This document shows positions 1-12,649 of a stretch of DNA of 64,000 bases, in pieces. The stretch lies in the NCBI RefSeq assembly GCF_949987515.2, contig NC_082684.1:17289701-17353700 (forward strand). The letters are read 5' to 3'. The position numbers were made by a program, and so were the translations under genes. Every line of letters starts with the position of its first letter. Position 1 is the stretch's first letter. The DNA comes from Delphinus delphis. Its lineage: Eukaryota; Chordata; Mammalia; Artiodactyla; Delphinidae. Below the pieces are notes generated by a model. That model ran no database searches. It had not been told where the DNA came from and was given only the letters and a program-made list of their open reading frames with translations.

Positions 1-1800
1 AAGAAACTGACATCTTCTTCTAAATGACTGGAAACTTGAGCATCCTTGCATTACTTTTTTTTTTTTTCTCCTTGAATGTAACTTTCATTATTTGTATATT
101 AGGAAATATTTTGAATGATAGAAGTCAATGCTCTGAGTTATGTGAGTAGAACACTATTCTGGAAATGATAAAGTCTGTCTATTGTCCTCATAAATTGATA
201 TAATTTGGTGGTAGTATAATATTGAAGGTTATGAGAATGTTTTAGAATTATGTATTGCCATTCTTGAAATGTGATGTAATTCCAGTGGTTTATGTTGGAA
301 ATTTAATCAAAGTTTGAAAATTGTTCAGGAAACTAAGAGTTTGGGATTTGAGACTGAGGGGAATAAAGGTAATTCTTAATGCATTAAGGTAATGTAATAT
401 ATTTGATTTAGTATTGAAATAAATTTTAATATAAAAGCAATGCTCAAAAAATAAATAATGATAAGTTAAGGTTAACATATAAGTAAAATCAGCAATTATA
501 GGAAGATTACCCTACAAAACAACACCAAAATTTGTTACATTTACTTTATTGTTTTTCAATATTTTATCAAAGTATTGAAAAGTTTCAAAGTAATTTACCA
601 TCAAAGAGTTGCTCTATTTTATTGAACACCTCCTATATCAAAGTTGCTGCACCCAGTACTTTGCTGAATACAGAAAAGAAAAACAAATCTGACATGGTTT
701 TTCTTTTAAGGCGTTTATAATTTATTAAGAGAAATAAGACATTCCTAAAAACAATATAATATGCTAGTGTCATCAAGAAAGTGACAACTAAACTTCTACA
801 GGGGTTCAAAGGAGGGAAAGATGACTTCTAGCTGGGCTTGGTATGGCATGTCGGAGGCATTAGGGAAGGTATCAGAGGTTATCGCTTTGATAGACAATTT
901 AAAGACAGCTACAATTTAAACCTGCACAAAAATGATGATGCTCTGAAGGATGCCACAGGTGGGAATAGCAGTGAACACTCTTTATTTAAAGGTTTAATTG
1001 AAGGCAATGTCAGGTAAAACTGTTGGAATAATAGGCTTGGACTAGATGGCATAGGTTTATCTAACAACACTTTATCTATTAAATGATTGGAAGCTACTGA
1101 ATGTTTTAAATAGGGAAATAAAAGAAAATGCACTCTGGGAAGATGAATGGCATGGTTAGTTGGAGTTGGCTGAAAAAGAAGGTAAAAATGCTTAGTGAGG
1201 AGATTATTGTAATATTTTAGTCTTCGTGAAATAAGAGGAGGAACTGAGGAAGTAGAAGAGATGGCAGCTAGATGTGTTAATATTACAGAACTGAATTACT
1301 TTAATAACTGGTATGTTGTGGGAGATGAAGTGAACAATCTGGGAATATGTCACATGGTCCTTGGAATGGGATGCATTGTAGCTCTTCATGTGGTGGCCAA
1401 GGAGGACAGCAGTTACTCTTAAACTCATAAAATGATGTCCTGCTCTGGAGGTATGAAAATTCTCTTCTGTCCTCTTTACAGAAGTATATAAATGTTAAGT
1501 GTTACTCACTAAACTGAAAATAATCAGTAACATTTGATGCCTTAATTAAAGACTGGGCTGAGATCTCTGTTCCTAGAGAAAGTACTATAGGAACACAAGA
1601 ATAACATTACCCTAATTAAGATTTGTTTAGGATGGTGATACACCCTCAGGTTTGTAAACTATTCCAAGACATTTTTTAATAGTTAAATACACCTTTTGAC
1701 CTTTAAAATTTTTCTCAAATGCATGTTGCATTTAATCCACCAGGTATTTCTTGCCTAGCTGAACCTGGGGTAGGAAGAAATGTAAAAATTCATACTTGAA
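1..1800. other. unassigned AT-rich DNA
   Basis: I recognise no gene or repeat here. Frames on both strands are all under 75 codons, with no plausible splice pattern and no known motif. It may hold repeats too decayed to recognise by eye. Confidence 0.4.
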
Positions 1801-1804
1801 AATT

Positions 1805-1890
1805 CCAAGGTCACTGAAACTATGAGGCAAAGCCAAGAGCTAGAGCTTGAAGTCAAGTTTTTAACTGTCCTTCTCTCATTTCACTATGAA
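1805..1890 (-). repeat. possible MIR SINE remnant
   Basis: A short stretch resembles the reverse complement of the MIR core (ordered pieces like 'aaggtcac', 'gagctag', 'gaagtcaag'). It is heavily diverged and could be chance. Confidence 0.3.
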
Positions 1891-2699
1891 TGCATAGTCT
1901 GCAGTCACACTTAAAAGAAATCATTTCTCATTCAAAATTCATTACATCTTAATTGCAGATTTATTAACAAACTGGCGGCTTTGTATTGATTTCTGCAGGA
2001 TGTTGTAGAAAGTTGGAACAGGCATAGAGCACCTTGTAGGACTGACAGCACTTCACACTAAGTGGCAAGGGTGTTGTAACATGCAAACACTTGAGAAAGA
2101 GATGAGCATATCAGAGCATTTGTTAGTGGTATGGGTGAGATATACACTATCAGAAAATATGAGAAAATATGCAGTTAGGACCCATAATTTTAATGTTAGT
2201 AAAGTATGATGGACTTCTATTTAAGGTATACCTTTCATTAATTCTTAATATCAATCTCATGTCTACACTCAGTGCTAGATTCTTCTGAAGCAAAAATAAC
2301 ACCTCTGGCATGTTAGAGGGTATAAGATATAAAAAATAATCAAATACTGAGAATCTACTTTAACATATCATCATCCACAAACTTAAAGAAAAGATCCCTT
2401 CTGTACATATCCTACTAAAATTCCAGATGAAAATGGAAAACCTCAATCACTAGTCTATACAAAGCTAAATATGCATTTTATTTGAACATCAAGATGGCTA
2501 ATATATCAGGTTTGATCTCTATATTGAATAATTTTGAACCCAAACAGACTGAAGAAGCAATTGTAACTAGCATATTCCCATATATCATATATCACTGACA
2601 AATAGTAGTGATCATAGATTTGGGGTTCCTATTCTGATACGTATAAAGATACATAAGATGGAAAATAGGGGAATACTATTTGAATGCAGGATCATTCCA

Positions 2700-3290
2700 G
2701 AAAAATCTGAAAAGCAGAACTTCTATGGGTCTTTAAGAAAACAGCATTTCCTAGTCTATATTCTGTGACCAAAATGGCCTTAAATTTCCCCTCAGCTTGA
2801 TTAAATGTTGGACAGGCTTCTTCCTGACCTCAAGCCCTTGACCTCTCTTTCCTTGGAGCATTTGCATTAGGAAACCTGCAATTGTAAATTCCTTCTCTGC
2901 CATTTTGAAATGCGAATCTCTGATAATCCAGAAAGGTCTTTCTCAAGGTAAAAGAGGTGGGAGTCAACCTTTTGAAATATAATCAGCAAGGAATATAGAG
3001 CCCCTGTCTCCTATTCTCTGTGGGAGGGTAGGAGTCTAACTTCCATAAGTAACTGACTGGCAAACACGGACAGCCTAATCACTTGGACCACACTCCCCTC
3101 TAAATCATCCTGTACTTTCTCATTTGCACAGGCCAGCATTTACAATCTGTCTCACCTTTTGTTTCAGCAAAGTTGAGCTCATTCTTTCTCCCCTATTGCA
3201 ATAGTCTTGACCTTTATGGCAGTAGTTTGGTATGAGTCTTCCTTGCCATTTTTTAACAAATATCTGGTGCATTTTTTCTATACGTGAGAT
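2700..3290. repeat. unassigned ancient interspersed repeat
   Basis: The block is richer in GC than its surroundings and reads like an old mammalian repeat that I have seen as many diverged copies, but I cannot name the family. Its reading frames are broken and no coding signal is visible. Confidence 0.3.
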
Positions 3291-3737
3291 TTAAAAAAAT
3301 TGTCAGTAAATATGCCAGACGTAGAATTTAATTTTGGTATATATGTTTCTAAACAAGATATTTTTAAAATTACACATTAGCAGGAAAAAAAAATCATTGA
3401 CATAATTTACTCCACTAGTATCCTGCTTGGATGGAATTTAATATGCAGGACAAGGAAAAACATCTTAGCTGAAAGCTAAAAAGCTTTTTATGAATACAGT
3501 TTACTGTTTTCTTTCTAGGACTGGACACTTAACCACTCAATGTGTGGCCATGACTACAGAACATCATACATTTTGAAGGAAGCTGCTTGGTTTCAAGTTC
3601 AGGAAGATCTACTCAGTCTCTTTAAATCTAAAATCTGCTCCAAAACCAATGCCCATGTGCTCTCCATGACCCCTGGGCCAGTTTTATTGAACAGGATGGA
3701 TTTGGTTACCTAGGCCCAGATCACCTACCTAAGTGCC

Positions 3738-3835
3738 ACCCAAACTTTGGTGTGCAAATAAATGTATGACCGAGGGAACCTGTTAGAAAAGCAGGTCTCT
3801 GGGATCTATCTCCAGGAGGCAAATTCCATTGCTCT
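3738..3835 (+). mobile_element. MER5A-like hAT-Charlie fragment
   Basis: Contains 'aaactttggtgtgca' and downstream 'gaacctgttagaaaagcag', in the order found in MER5A, a short non-autonomous hAT-Charlie DNA transposon. The right terminal inverted repeat is missing, so this is a partial old copy. Confidence 0.5.
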
Positions 3836-3849
3836 CGGTGAGGTTCTGG

Positions 3850-4750
3850 AAATTTTAAGAGACACTATGAGTAATTTTGAAGCAGGTTATAATGGACCAC
3901 AGTTTGACAAATCTCCTTAGGCTCCCTGAAAAGTAGAAATTCTCAGAACTTAGTCCTTGGTAATTGCTCCCATACTCTAATTTTTTACAAGATTGACCCC
4001 AAAGGATCTCCATCCTTATGATCAGCCCAAATACCCAGATTACCTGCAACCAGGTCCCTAGTCTTCCATCCCTTCTAGGAAGGGGAATCAGACATTTGGT
4101 AGTTCCTACTTCTAATTTAATAATTTTGAATTTCCTTCTTTTAATCCTTCCAGCTAATTTCTAAAGCCTAAAAGTAAACATTTGACTAGAACAACTTACA
4201 GATTCTCCCTTAAAAATACTGATTTTTAAAAAATCCCTAATTTTAATCTTTGAATGATAGAGAAGTTGCCAGAACTTTTCTTCTCTGATGGAAATTCTCA
4301 AGAAAAGAATAGCTGTTTTGGATTCTATTGTGCACAGATCAATGCATGAGACTTGACTGAAATGTTTTATTTCAATGAAATCACTTGGGGACTTGTGATG
4401 ACAACGGCATTATCTTTCATGTCCACACTTTCATAGACAATTAACACAGAGCCTAATAAAGCATTGAAATCATATTTACTTACTTTGTCTTCCAACTTCC
4501 CAACGAGACTGTCAGTCTTCCTGCCTTTTTTTCATATTTTACAATGAACAGACTATGTCAATGACAGCTTCCATATTTGTGTATGCCCTAAAGTTATTTG
4601 GCAGTGAATACGATTTTCCAGTATAAATCCATATGTTAGCTTAAAGATTTACGTGTTTACATTCTCAAAGAAGCAAATAGCCCAAAGCTTAACAAAATAT
4701 ATTTTATTGCTGTAATTAACAGAAATAACAATGAAAGCAGGTATAATTCT
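3850..4750. other. unassigned AT-rich DNA
   Basis: No recognisable gene or repeat. Reading frames are short and show no domain. Confidence 0.4.
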
Positions 4751-4756
4751 ATAATT

Positions 4757-4876
4757 TCTTGAGTTCCACTATGTACTGGGCACTTGAAATTATTGTACTT
4801 CTCCAAACAGCCTTCAAGGTGGTAATGACTCCATTTTACTGACAAGGAAACTGAGGATAAAGGAGGTGAAATAAGT
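4757..4876 (-). repeat. MIR SINE fragment
   Basis: Read on the plus strand it has the usual reverse-MIR order: 'ctatgtactgggcac', then 'ccattttactgacaaggaaactgagg'-type sequence. MIR is an ancient tRNA-derived SINE. The copy is truncated and diverged. Confidence 0.65.
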
Positions 4877-5123
4877 TGATTTTAACGTAGTTTAATTTTA
4901 ACTCCTGATGGTTTAATTTTAATGCCTGTGTTCCTGCTATTAAACTGTGTTGCTTAATTATGTGTAAGGATATCCTTGACCTAGGAAATATTCACAAATA
5001 GAAAGCTGTTGTTTGTTGATAAAAGCCTTCTCTGTCCTCAATCACCACCCTTCCCAAACTACTCTCAAAGTAGAACACCGTTCCTTCTTTTGTAATACTT
5101 TTTCAAAATTTGCAATTAAACTT

Positions 5124-5163
5124 TTTTTAAAAATAAATTTACTTATTTTTGGCTGCATTAGTT
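5124..5163 (-). repeat. SINE tail inside an L1 insertion
   Basis: Between the left TSD and the L1 poly-T lies sequence that, read on the minus strand, ends 'gcagccaaaaataagtaaat' and then A-rich. It matches the 3' end of the long CHR-type SINE, like that at 57820-57878. No SINE body is present. It lies inside the L1 target site duplication. Confidence 0.6.
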
Positions 5164-5539
5164 CTTTTTTTTTAACATCTTTATTGGAGTATAATTGTTT
5201 TACAATGGTGTGTTAGTTTCTCCTTTATAACAAAGTGAATCAGCTATACATATACATATGTCCCCATATGTCTTCCCTCTTGTGCCTCCCTCCTTCCCAT
5301 CCTCCCTAGCCCACCCTTCTAGGTGGTCACAAAGCACCAAGCTGATCTCCCTGTGCTATGCGGCTGCTTCCCACTAGCTATCTATCTTACATTTGGTAGT
5401 GTATATATATCCATGCCACTCTCTCACTTCGTCCCAGCTTACCCTTCCCCCTCCCTGTATCCTCAAGTCCATTCTCTAGTAGGTCTGTGTCTTTATTCCC
5501 GTCTTGCCCCTAGGTTCTTCTGACCATTTTTTTTTTTTT

Positions 5540-6190
5540 TTAGATTCCATATATATGTGTTAACATGCGGTATTTGTTTTTCTCTTTCTGACTTACTTCA
5601 CACTGTATGACAGATGCTAGGTCCATCCACCTCACTACAAATAACTCAATTTCATTTCTTTTTATGGTTGAGTAATATTCCATTGTATATATGTGCCACA
5701 TCTTCTTTATCCATTCATCTGATGATGGACACTTAGGTCGCTTCCACGTCCTGGCTATTGTAAATAGAGCTGCAATGAACATTTTGGTACATGACTCTCT
5801 TTGAATTATGGTTTTCTCAGAGTATATGCCCAGTAGTGGGATTGCTGGGTCATATGGTAGTTCTATTTTTAGTTTTTTAAGGAACTTCCATACTGTTCTC
5901 CATATTGGCTGCATCAATTTACATTCCCACCAACAGTGCAAGAGGTTTCCGTTTTCTGCACACCCTCTCCAGCATTTATTGTTTGTAGATTCTTTGAAGA
6001 TGGCCATTCTGACCAGTGTGAAATGATATCTCATTGTAGCTTTGATTTGTATTTCTCTAATGATTAATGGTGTTGAGCATTCTTTCATGTGTTTGTTGGC
6101 AATCTGTATATCTTCTCTGGAGAAATGTCTATTTAGGTCTTCTGCCCATTTTTGGACTGGATTGTTTGCTTTTTTGATATTGAGCTGCAT
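5540..6190 (-). pseudogene. L1 ORF2 C-terminal fragment, open for 216 codons
   Basis: This frame encodes the C-terminal part of the L1 ORF2 protein, the region after the reverse transcriptase domain. Typical pieces are visible: the HCWWEC block, a [22 protein letters not shown] block, and the [18 protein letters not shown] block near the end. Full ORF2 is about 1,275 residues, so endonuclease and most reverse transcriptase are missing through 5' truncation. The Met start is accidental. It cannot encode an active element, and the intact frame only shows that the insertion is fairly recent. Confidence 0.9.
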
Positions 6191-6302
6191 TAGCTGCTTG
6201 TAAATTTGGGAGATTAATCCTTTGTTAGTTGCTTCATTTGCAAATATTTTCTCCCATTCTGCAATTAAACTTCAATTCTTTCAAATACCTATAACTTTGC
6301 TT

Positions 6303-6400
6303 AGACTGTAAGCTCCACTAAGGAATTCCTGAGTGAAGGGTATTGGAGGCGATGTAATACCTAATAGTATCTGGTTCATAGTGTGGTCTAAATATGTTTG
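6303..6400 (+). repeat. L2 3' end fragment
   Basis: The order 'ctgtaagctccact', 'ctaatagtatctggttcatag', 'taaatatgtttg' follows the 3' end of L2 LINEs. It is diverged and about 100 bp long. Confidence 0.5.
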
Positions 6401-7235
6401 CAGAACCAACCCTATTGGTATATAATGGTGATTATTCTTATGAGATAGGGAGATTTCCAGAAATATATATTCATAACATGTTTTGACCTTTCTTGGCCCT
6501 TTTCAGCAAGGTCGTACAAAATAACTTTATAAAACAGAACTTTATAATATAGAACTTGGCACACATTTACCTTTTTTAGAGTATTAGCACTTAATAATTG
6601 GGAAAGCATCTTAACAGTGCTTTGTGACTTAACCCAAATAACTACATCTATAGTTGGAATTTATTCAATCCTGTATTTTCACCTAAGGTTGCTATCTATA
6701 CACTAGCATTAGAAATAGATACATTCCACTAGAGTCGTCTTCCTTCTTCTCATTTCCTTGGTTGATTTCTCCATCTCCATTACATACATACCTGTTTGAT
6801 ATCAAAAATCTCAGATTCTTGCATCTGGAATACCCTTGGGCAGCAACCTGGATTTTTGGTTTGGTATGTCAATAACTGTAACAGACTTCCTGAAAGAACC
6901 TCTTTTGTCACTTACAACTTGACAATTCAAATACTCATCTGCCAATATCAGACCATCTCGACTTTGTTATTTTCCAGGAGATAGAAATATGAGTAGTACT
7001 GTGAACTCCTGGAGGAAAAAGCCCTCAAAGAGCTTTATGGATATGATTTGCTCACATCAGTCACCCAGTATAGTATTTTCAGTGTCTCCTTTGTCAACTG
7101 GAGAGCATCACAAAATTACAGTCTGAAAGAAATCTTAGAAGCTGTCTAGAAAAGATGTGCACTAGGTTAAAGCTTTACTACATCTTTTGGATTAAAACTT
7201 CCCTTTTGGGGGAGTTATAATTTCTATGCAGTGAG
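6400..7235. other. unassigned DNA
   Basis: No gene recognised. A weak L2-like pyrimidine-rich feel appears near 6740-6960, but it is not strong enough to call. Confidence 0.35.
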
Positions 7236-7415
7236 TCAGACTATGTAGTGGTTATGAGAACAGAGTTTGTAGCCAGAACTCCTGGGTTCAACTTTGACTT
7301 CACCTCATTATATCAGTGTACCATTGGATAAGCTATTTGTAAAATGCAGATGATAATAGGACCTGCCTCACATATTGCTGTGATGACTAAATTATATATT
7401 TTAAGGTGACTAGAA
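7236..7415 (+). repeat. MIR SINE
   Basis: Reads in MIR order on the plus strand: 'gtagtggttatgag', 'actcctgggttcaactttgac', 'aaaatgcagatgataatagg', 'cctgcctcacat'. It covers much of the tRNA-like head and the core. Confidence 0.65.
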
Positions 7416-7539
7416 ATACTATATAAGTATTTTTTAAAAGAAGTGTCTTTATTCTAGACTATAAATTTTGAGTATTTCATTAGCACAAATAAGGATTCAA
7501 TTCTAAAAAGTATCTTTGTATACTTTTTAGTATGCAAAA

Positions 7540-7585
7540 AGTATGTGCATACACTTTAGTATGTGCATACTTTTTAGTATGCACA
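7540..7585. repeat. 18-bp tandem repeat with hairpin
   Basis: 'agtatgtgcatac' occurs at 7540 and again at 7558 (period 18). The second copy forms a perfect 10-bp stem with 'agtatgcaca' ending at 7585, around a TTTT loop. Function unknown. Confidence 0.7.
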
Positions 7586-8238
7586 GTTATTTATCTTAAC
7601 TGTGATGTTTAGGATGCTGTATGAGACTAAAAGATCTGGCTACCTCAGTATTCTCATTACTCGCAATAACTCTCTAAAGAAGGTGATGCAGAATAAGCCC
7701 TTATTATTATTCCCATTTTCCAAAGGATGCAGCTGAAACAGACACTCCAGACCATTCTCAAAGTCATAAGAACCATTTAACATCAAATGTGAATTAACCA
7801 CTTTCTCATTTTGAGAGAATTTAACTAAAGGAATATCTTCCAACTTTTAACATTTGGACTTCAATTATACCCTACTGTTAGGGGTTGAATATCAATCTTT
7901 TAATCTGCCAATTTTTACAGCTTGAATTTTTAACTATTAAAACCAATAATCTCTTTTGGATTTGTCTATAAGCTACATCATTTCCATATAAGTGTGTATC
8001 AGAAAAGTTTCTCTGGTTATGAGTATCAGGAAATTATTCTGAATAAGTTAAATACAAAATAATTTATTGGAAGATCACAGGAGACTCAGAATCAACAGGA
8101 AAATGAAGAACCAACTTGGGAAGGAGGAGCACGAAGGCAGATTTGGAGGCTGGAAACAGGACCCACAAAAATGTGCCACAGAAAAGGAAAATGGTCAAGG
8201 CAATCACTGCTGGAATGAAAAAAAAATGACTCTAATAG

Positions 8239-8442
8239 CCAACATGCATCAACTACTATGTGTTTATATCTGTTAGCTCATTTAATTATTATCATAATCC
8301 TATGACATTGGTGTTATTCTCCCCATTAATAAATGAACAAACCAAGGGAGAGTGGTTAAGCTACCTGTCCAATATCACACACCTAGTTAGTGATAGAGTC
8401 AGGATGAAAGCCCAGGCAACCTGGCTCTTATGTTCTGTAGAA
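8239..8442 (-). repeat. MIR SINE, near full length
   Basis: Clear reverse MIR: 'agctcatttaattattatca', 'ccccattaataaatgaaca', 'aagctacctgtccaatatca', 'agtgatagagtcaggatga', then 'cccaggcaacctggctctta'. Old and diverged but long. Confidence 0.8.
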
Positions 8443-8449
8443 CACTGAT

Positions 8450-10110
8450 GCCACTTTTTATAAGAGGATGCCAAGATTTTTCAGTCTCTTTGACTTTCTG
8501 CTCAAAATTCAAATTGACTGATAAGGTCATCAGATTAGCCTAGTTTGAGTCTCCTTTCCATCCTTTGGCTACCAGAAAAGAAACCCTAATTACAGTCTCA
8601 CCAGCTTAATTCCAATAAAGAAGGGCTAATTCTCGTAATGAAATTAGGGCACGGTTAGAAAGGGGAAATGGATGTCAAAGAGCCAAAAATTTTCAAAATG
8701 CTATAAAAAGCCTGCCCTTCATCACACTCCACTGAAATGAATATATGACATTGTCTTCTTTATTTTATAAGACAAGAGCAGGTAAACATGCTAATGTGTT
8801 TCATATTACTACTTTTAGTTTGATAAGAAAAAAATACATGATTAAGCTACCTTTTTAAATTCTAACAGAATGAAGTTATCTCAGTTGAAATAGTTTTTGC
8901 TTTGTAACTGTGAAATTGCTTTTGCTTGAAATAAAATGATCAGTGTTGTAATATAACAGAAGGAAGTGCCTTCTGGGTGGAGCAGCAAAGGTATTGACAA
9001 GTGTTTTAAGAACAGGATTCTTTCTTCAAGTGGAGTCAAGAGGAATCCTATTTCTCAGAAGGAAGCAGAAGAATCACAAACTATCTTCTTTCTCCCACAC
9101 AGCACAAAGCATTGTTCAAGGTCACCATGAGTGCATGCATTTGCAACGTAATGGAATATACAATTATTCATAAAACTAATTCATTGGCTATGGAAAAATA
9201 AACTTTCAAATAAATATATGCTCAATGTTTTAAGGTAAGAACATTATTCAAATATGTGGTTTATGCTGACATTGTTTAACTAGGCTAAGGTTTCTTGCTT
9301 TTTTTGTTTGCTTCTTTAATGTGATTTGCTAATTTCATGCTTCCAGAATGTCAACAAGGGTAATAAAATAGCAATTTAAGGCCACATTAAAAGCTGAACT
9401 AAATGGCACCATTCTACTGAAGACATTAAAACAAAATTACAGCATGTCTTCCTATCGGAAGGCATCTTTGTAGCTTTAACGTAGAGTAGGGAAGAAAATA
9501 CCTTTATTTCCCCCTTCTGCCTAGGGCTGTTGTAGCTCTGTGGGACTGGAAACCCTGGTGTATTCTTGCTAAAATAATTCTTGTTAGGACAACTCAATTT
9601 TATTTTCTCTTAAAGTAGTCACTTTCTTCTTATGACAGCTTTTATAAGACTTGAGGTCAAGTTCATCAGGTACAGAAGCAGTGGGGCCGCATTCTCCTCC
9701 TTCTTCATAGGACGTCACAAGAAGGAAGCTCACTTGGGCATTGGAGTGTGAGTGATAAACTTATTCTCTCTCTACCCACATCAGTGATTTGAGTGTTGTT
9801 GATGTTTAGGGCATTGAATCAGGGTCTCTCCACCCCACTCCATCAACCCCCCCCCCACATATGCCCAGTAGACTAGGTAATGATGCTTTCTTATACGCTC
9901 CTTTCTAACTTGTTCATGTGGATTCTTCATCAATATTCACATTAGACAGTCTTCCTATCACATTTTATATGAGTTTATAAGATTTTCTTTATATCATCTC
10001 AAGTAGTGATGAAGGGAAAAAGTCAGTGAAGGATACAGGGCACAAGGCACTTGGGACTTATGTTCAGGAAAAGATTGAAAACACATCCAAAAGTAGCTTC
10101 AAGTGTCTGT
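8450..10110. other. unassigned AT-rich DNA
   Basis: No gene recognised. It includes a C-rich run at about 9849-9858 and a TATAAAAA match near 8702, but no supporting promoter context. Longest frame is about 73 codons with no domain. Confidence 0.4.
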
Positions 10111-10119
10111 TAATACTGA

Positions 10120-10250
10120 TACTATTTAAAGCACTTCCCTACTCACTGTCTTAATGTAGCCTCATGACACATTCTTGCAGTAGGAAGAGAAGATGTTACT
10201 TAACTTCACAGGAAATGAAACAAGGAGAATTTAAGTCAGGGATCCAATGA
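10120..10250 (-). repeat. MIR SINE fragment
   Basis: Diverged reverse-MIR order: 'agcctcatgacac', 'gtaggaagagaagatgttac', 'aggaaatgaaacaagga'. Confidence 0.45.
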
Positions 10251-11430
10251 GACATTTCTCCAACAATAATGAATATAGCTATAGTGTAAAGACTTCAGGT
10301 AGACTTTTCTGTTGAGGAAATATGCAAAAACTTTAGGAATCTTCTGGAGCAAATTCATTTTACATTTACTGTGACTAATGACAATTCCAAATACTATTTT
10401 TATGAATGTGAGAATTTATTTTTGTGAATTTTTATGTCTCATAAAATTTAAAAGCTGAGGAAATCTTGATCTCATATGCAAGAATAACACACATTAAATT
10501 CTGATAACCTTTCATCTGTTTGACTCCATTGTTCTTGACCACATTTCATTACCATCCCAATCCTTTGTCATTGGTTCTATTTTCGTTATAGATTTTTGAG
10601 ATACACTAGCATACAATACCTATACAAATAGTCTCATAATGACTGTCTTACCAATTAAAATTGGAAGTGTAGAAATACATTATGCAACCTTTAGTACCTT
10701 GGACAGAACTTTACCAAGTATTCTGGAAAGAAGTATGTCTATGTAGAAAGACAGAATTCAGCATGATAAAAGTTAACTCAGCAAAACTCAACTGACCATT
10801 TCCTTATGTAAATGAAAGTAACTGCAGATCAAAATGATCAAAATAAAATTCTGGTGATCTAAAAACACTAGTGTAACATTTCAAAAAAATCATCACAATA
10901 ACTACTGGATGTGGATCTCTTGTTATTGACTGGCCATACTTCTAACCCATGCTAAATCTTTCTTCCTGGATAGAGAATTTGGTGATTACAATCATTGGCC
11001 TCTCTGCTGTTTTCCTCATCCTGACCAAGGAGAGAGAATGTGACTTCTCTGATTAGTAATTTGTGAAGTGTCCATGTTTGGCTCAGCTCTGCCCTTTATT
11101 TTATATGGGAGCAAGATTGCTCCCAGAAAGCGTGAGTTTCCTTCTGCTCCACCCTGTGCTAATGTTATCTGGACCCTCATTTGTGATTACCTCATACTCC
11201 ACTCCAACTCTGGCTGTGATTTGTGGGTAAACTTTGCCCAATTTGGGGGTTTACTTAGCAGACTCATTTGGCTGTCTCTCAAAGCTACCTTCTTTCTATT
11301 AACATTAAGTATATTTTGGTCTCCATATCTACTCCTTGTCTTATTTCTCAAAATATCAGAGGCTAATAGAGAAGAGAAATGTTTTTCATCAAGGGTCTTT
11401 TTGAAGACTCAAGGTTTACAACATTGAAGA
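10250..11430. other. unassigned DNA with a 119-codon open frame
   Basis: A plus-strand frame at 11068-11427 is open for 119 codons, but the predicted peptide matches nothing I know and no flanking splice or codon-bias evidence supports it. It is probably a chance frame. Confidence 0.4.
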
Positions 11431-11435
11431 GTGTC

Positions 11436-11600
11436 TTAATCCATTTAATCCATTCAGTAGCTCTTAAAATATCTATTATTCTCATTTTACAAATGAGAAA
11501 TCAGAAGCTTTATAATTAAAATGCTAAATGCCACATAGTAAATGGTAGAGTTAGGCTTTGAACAGGGTCTGCCTATCTATAAGTCCCATAGTCTTAAATC
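11436..11600 (-). repeat. MIR SINE
   Basis: Reverse MIR: 'attattctcattttacaaat', 'gagaaatcagaagctt', 'atgccacatagtaaatggta', 'gagttaggctttgaac'. Confidence 0.7.
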
Positions 11601-11639
11601 TGCAATCTGCTTCTTAAAGTCACTGAGTTAAAAGATTAT

Positions 11640-11770
11640 TTGTTCTTGCTCTCTCATCTCCCTGATGAGGAATAGTATCAAGCGGAAATGAAGTTAAGTG
11701 CCCAAGGTCATGCAGCTCATCATTGATTATACCAAGGCTTGCAACTGGGTTTCTGCACTTGTCTTCTATA
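11640..11770 (-). repeat. MIR SINE fragment
   Basis: Second, diverged reverse MIR directly after the first: 'gatgaggaatag', 'agtgcccaaggtcatgcagc', 'caactgggtttctgcact'. Confidence 0.6.
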
Positions 11771-11798
11771 AATTTGTAATCAAGAAGTAACTGAGGCA

Positions 11799-11992
11799 TA
11801 TTACATTTAAAATGGATAAACAACAAGGTCCTAATGTATAGTACAGGGAATTATATTCAATATCCTGTGATAAACCATAAAGGAAAATAATATAAAAAAA
11901 GAATGTCTATATGTGTATAACTAAGTCACTTTGCTGTACAGCAGAGATGGGCACAACATTGTAAATCAACTATACTTCAAGTAAAAAAAAAG
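11799..11992 (+). mobile_element. 194-bp L1 3' end
   Basis: Plus-strand L1 tail with 'gtatagtacagggaattata', 'tttgctgtacagcagagatg' and 'gtaaatcaactatacttcaa', then poly(A). A 16-bp TSD, agaagtaactgaggca, flanks it at 11783-11798 and 11993-12008. This is a strongly 5'-truncated insertion by target-primed reverse transcription. Its sequence is the artiodactyl/cetacean L1 3' UTR type. Confidence 0.88.
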
Positions 11993-12009
11993 AGAAGTAA
12001 CTGAGGCAA

Positions 12010-12640
12010 AAGAAAACTTTGTCAGCTGTGGCTAAAATCATTCATAACAAATCTAATGCCATATTTGCATTTGGCTACAAGACATAGGAAACTGCAAAAG
12101 CATAATTAAATATCTGCTTTCAACTTGGGTTAAAACTAGAATGAAAAAAATTCCAGTAACTGTTTTCAGTAGCGGGCAGGGGCTAAGGAGGTTTTAAAAG
12201 ACAACACTCAAATTTCTTTATAATTTCTGTTACTAAGGTTGAAAGAATTATTCAAAATCATTTATCTACAGAGCATGAACATAAATTATTTTTGTATCAC
12301 TAATTGTAATACAAATATCTACTCTGATGCTGCTATTGTTTCATTATGAACAGATTTAATGATGAAATTATCGTTTTCTGACTTGATTTGTAAATTCAAT
12401 CCATATATATATCTATGATTGCTACTGGGGGAGATTCATCTCAACAATTTAGTTCCTCTGGTTGTTCTGATTTATAATATTTTACAACCCTTCACAACCC
12501 CTTAGGTGCACTGGGAATCTCAAGTTTTGTATTAAAGTATATGCACTTTGGTATCCTCCTCCACATCTGCATTCACAAACAAGACAGAGAGATTGTGTAA
12601 TTAGTATAATTTAAATAGCTTTCATAAAATATTCTTTCAT
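12010..12640. other. unassigned AT-rich DNA
   Basis: No gene or recognisable repeat. Confidence 0.4.
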
Positions 12641-12649
12641 GTATATCAG

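Larger units (their letters stand above)
5124..6259 (-). mobile_element. 5'-truncated L1 with SINE tail at its 3' end
   Basis: An L1 (LINE-1) copy on the reverse strand. It begins at its 3' end with poly-T and 'aacatctttattggagtata', then reads through the ORF2 C-terminal region and stops at 'cccattctg'. A 13-bp target site duplication, tgcaattaaactt, flanks it at 5111-5123 and 6260-6272. The TSD encloses not only the L1 but also about 40 bp outside its poly(A) that match a SINE tail. Low divergence and a long open ORF2 fragment mark it as a fairly young L1. Confidence 0.93.
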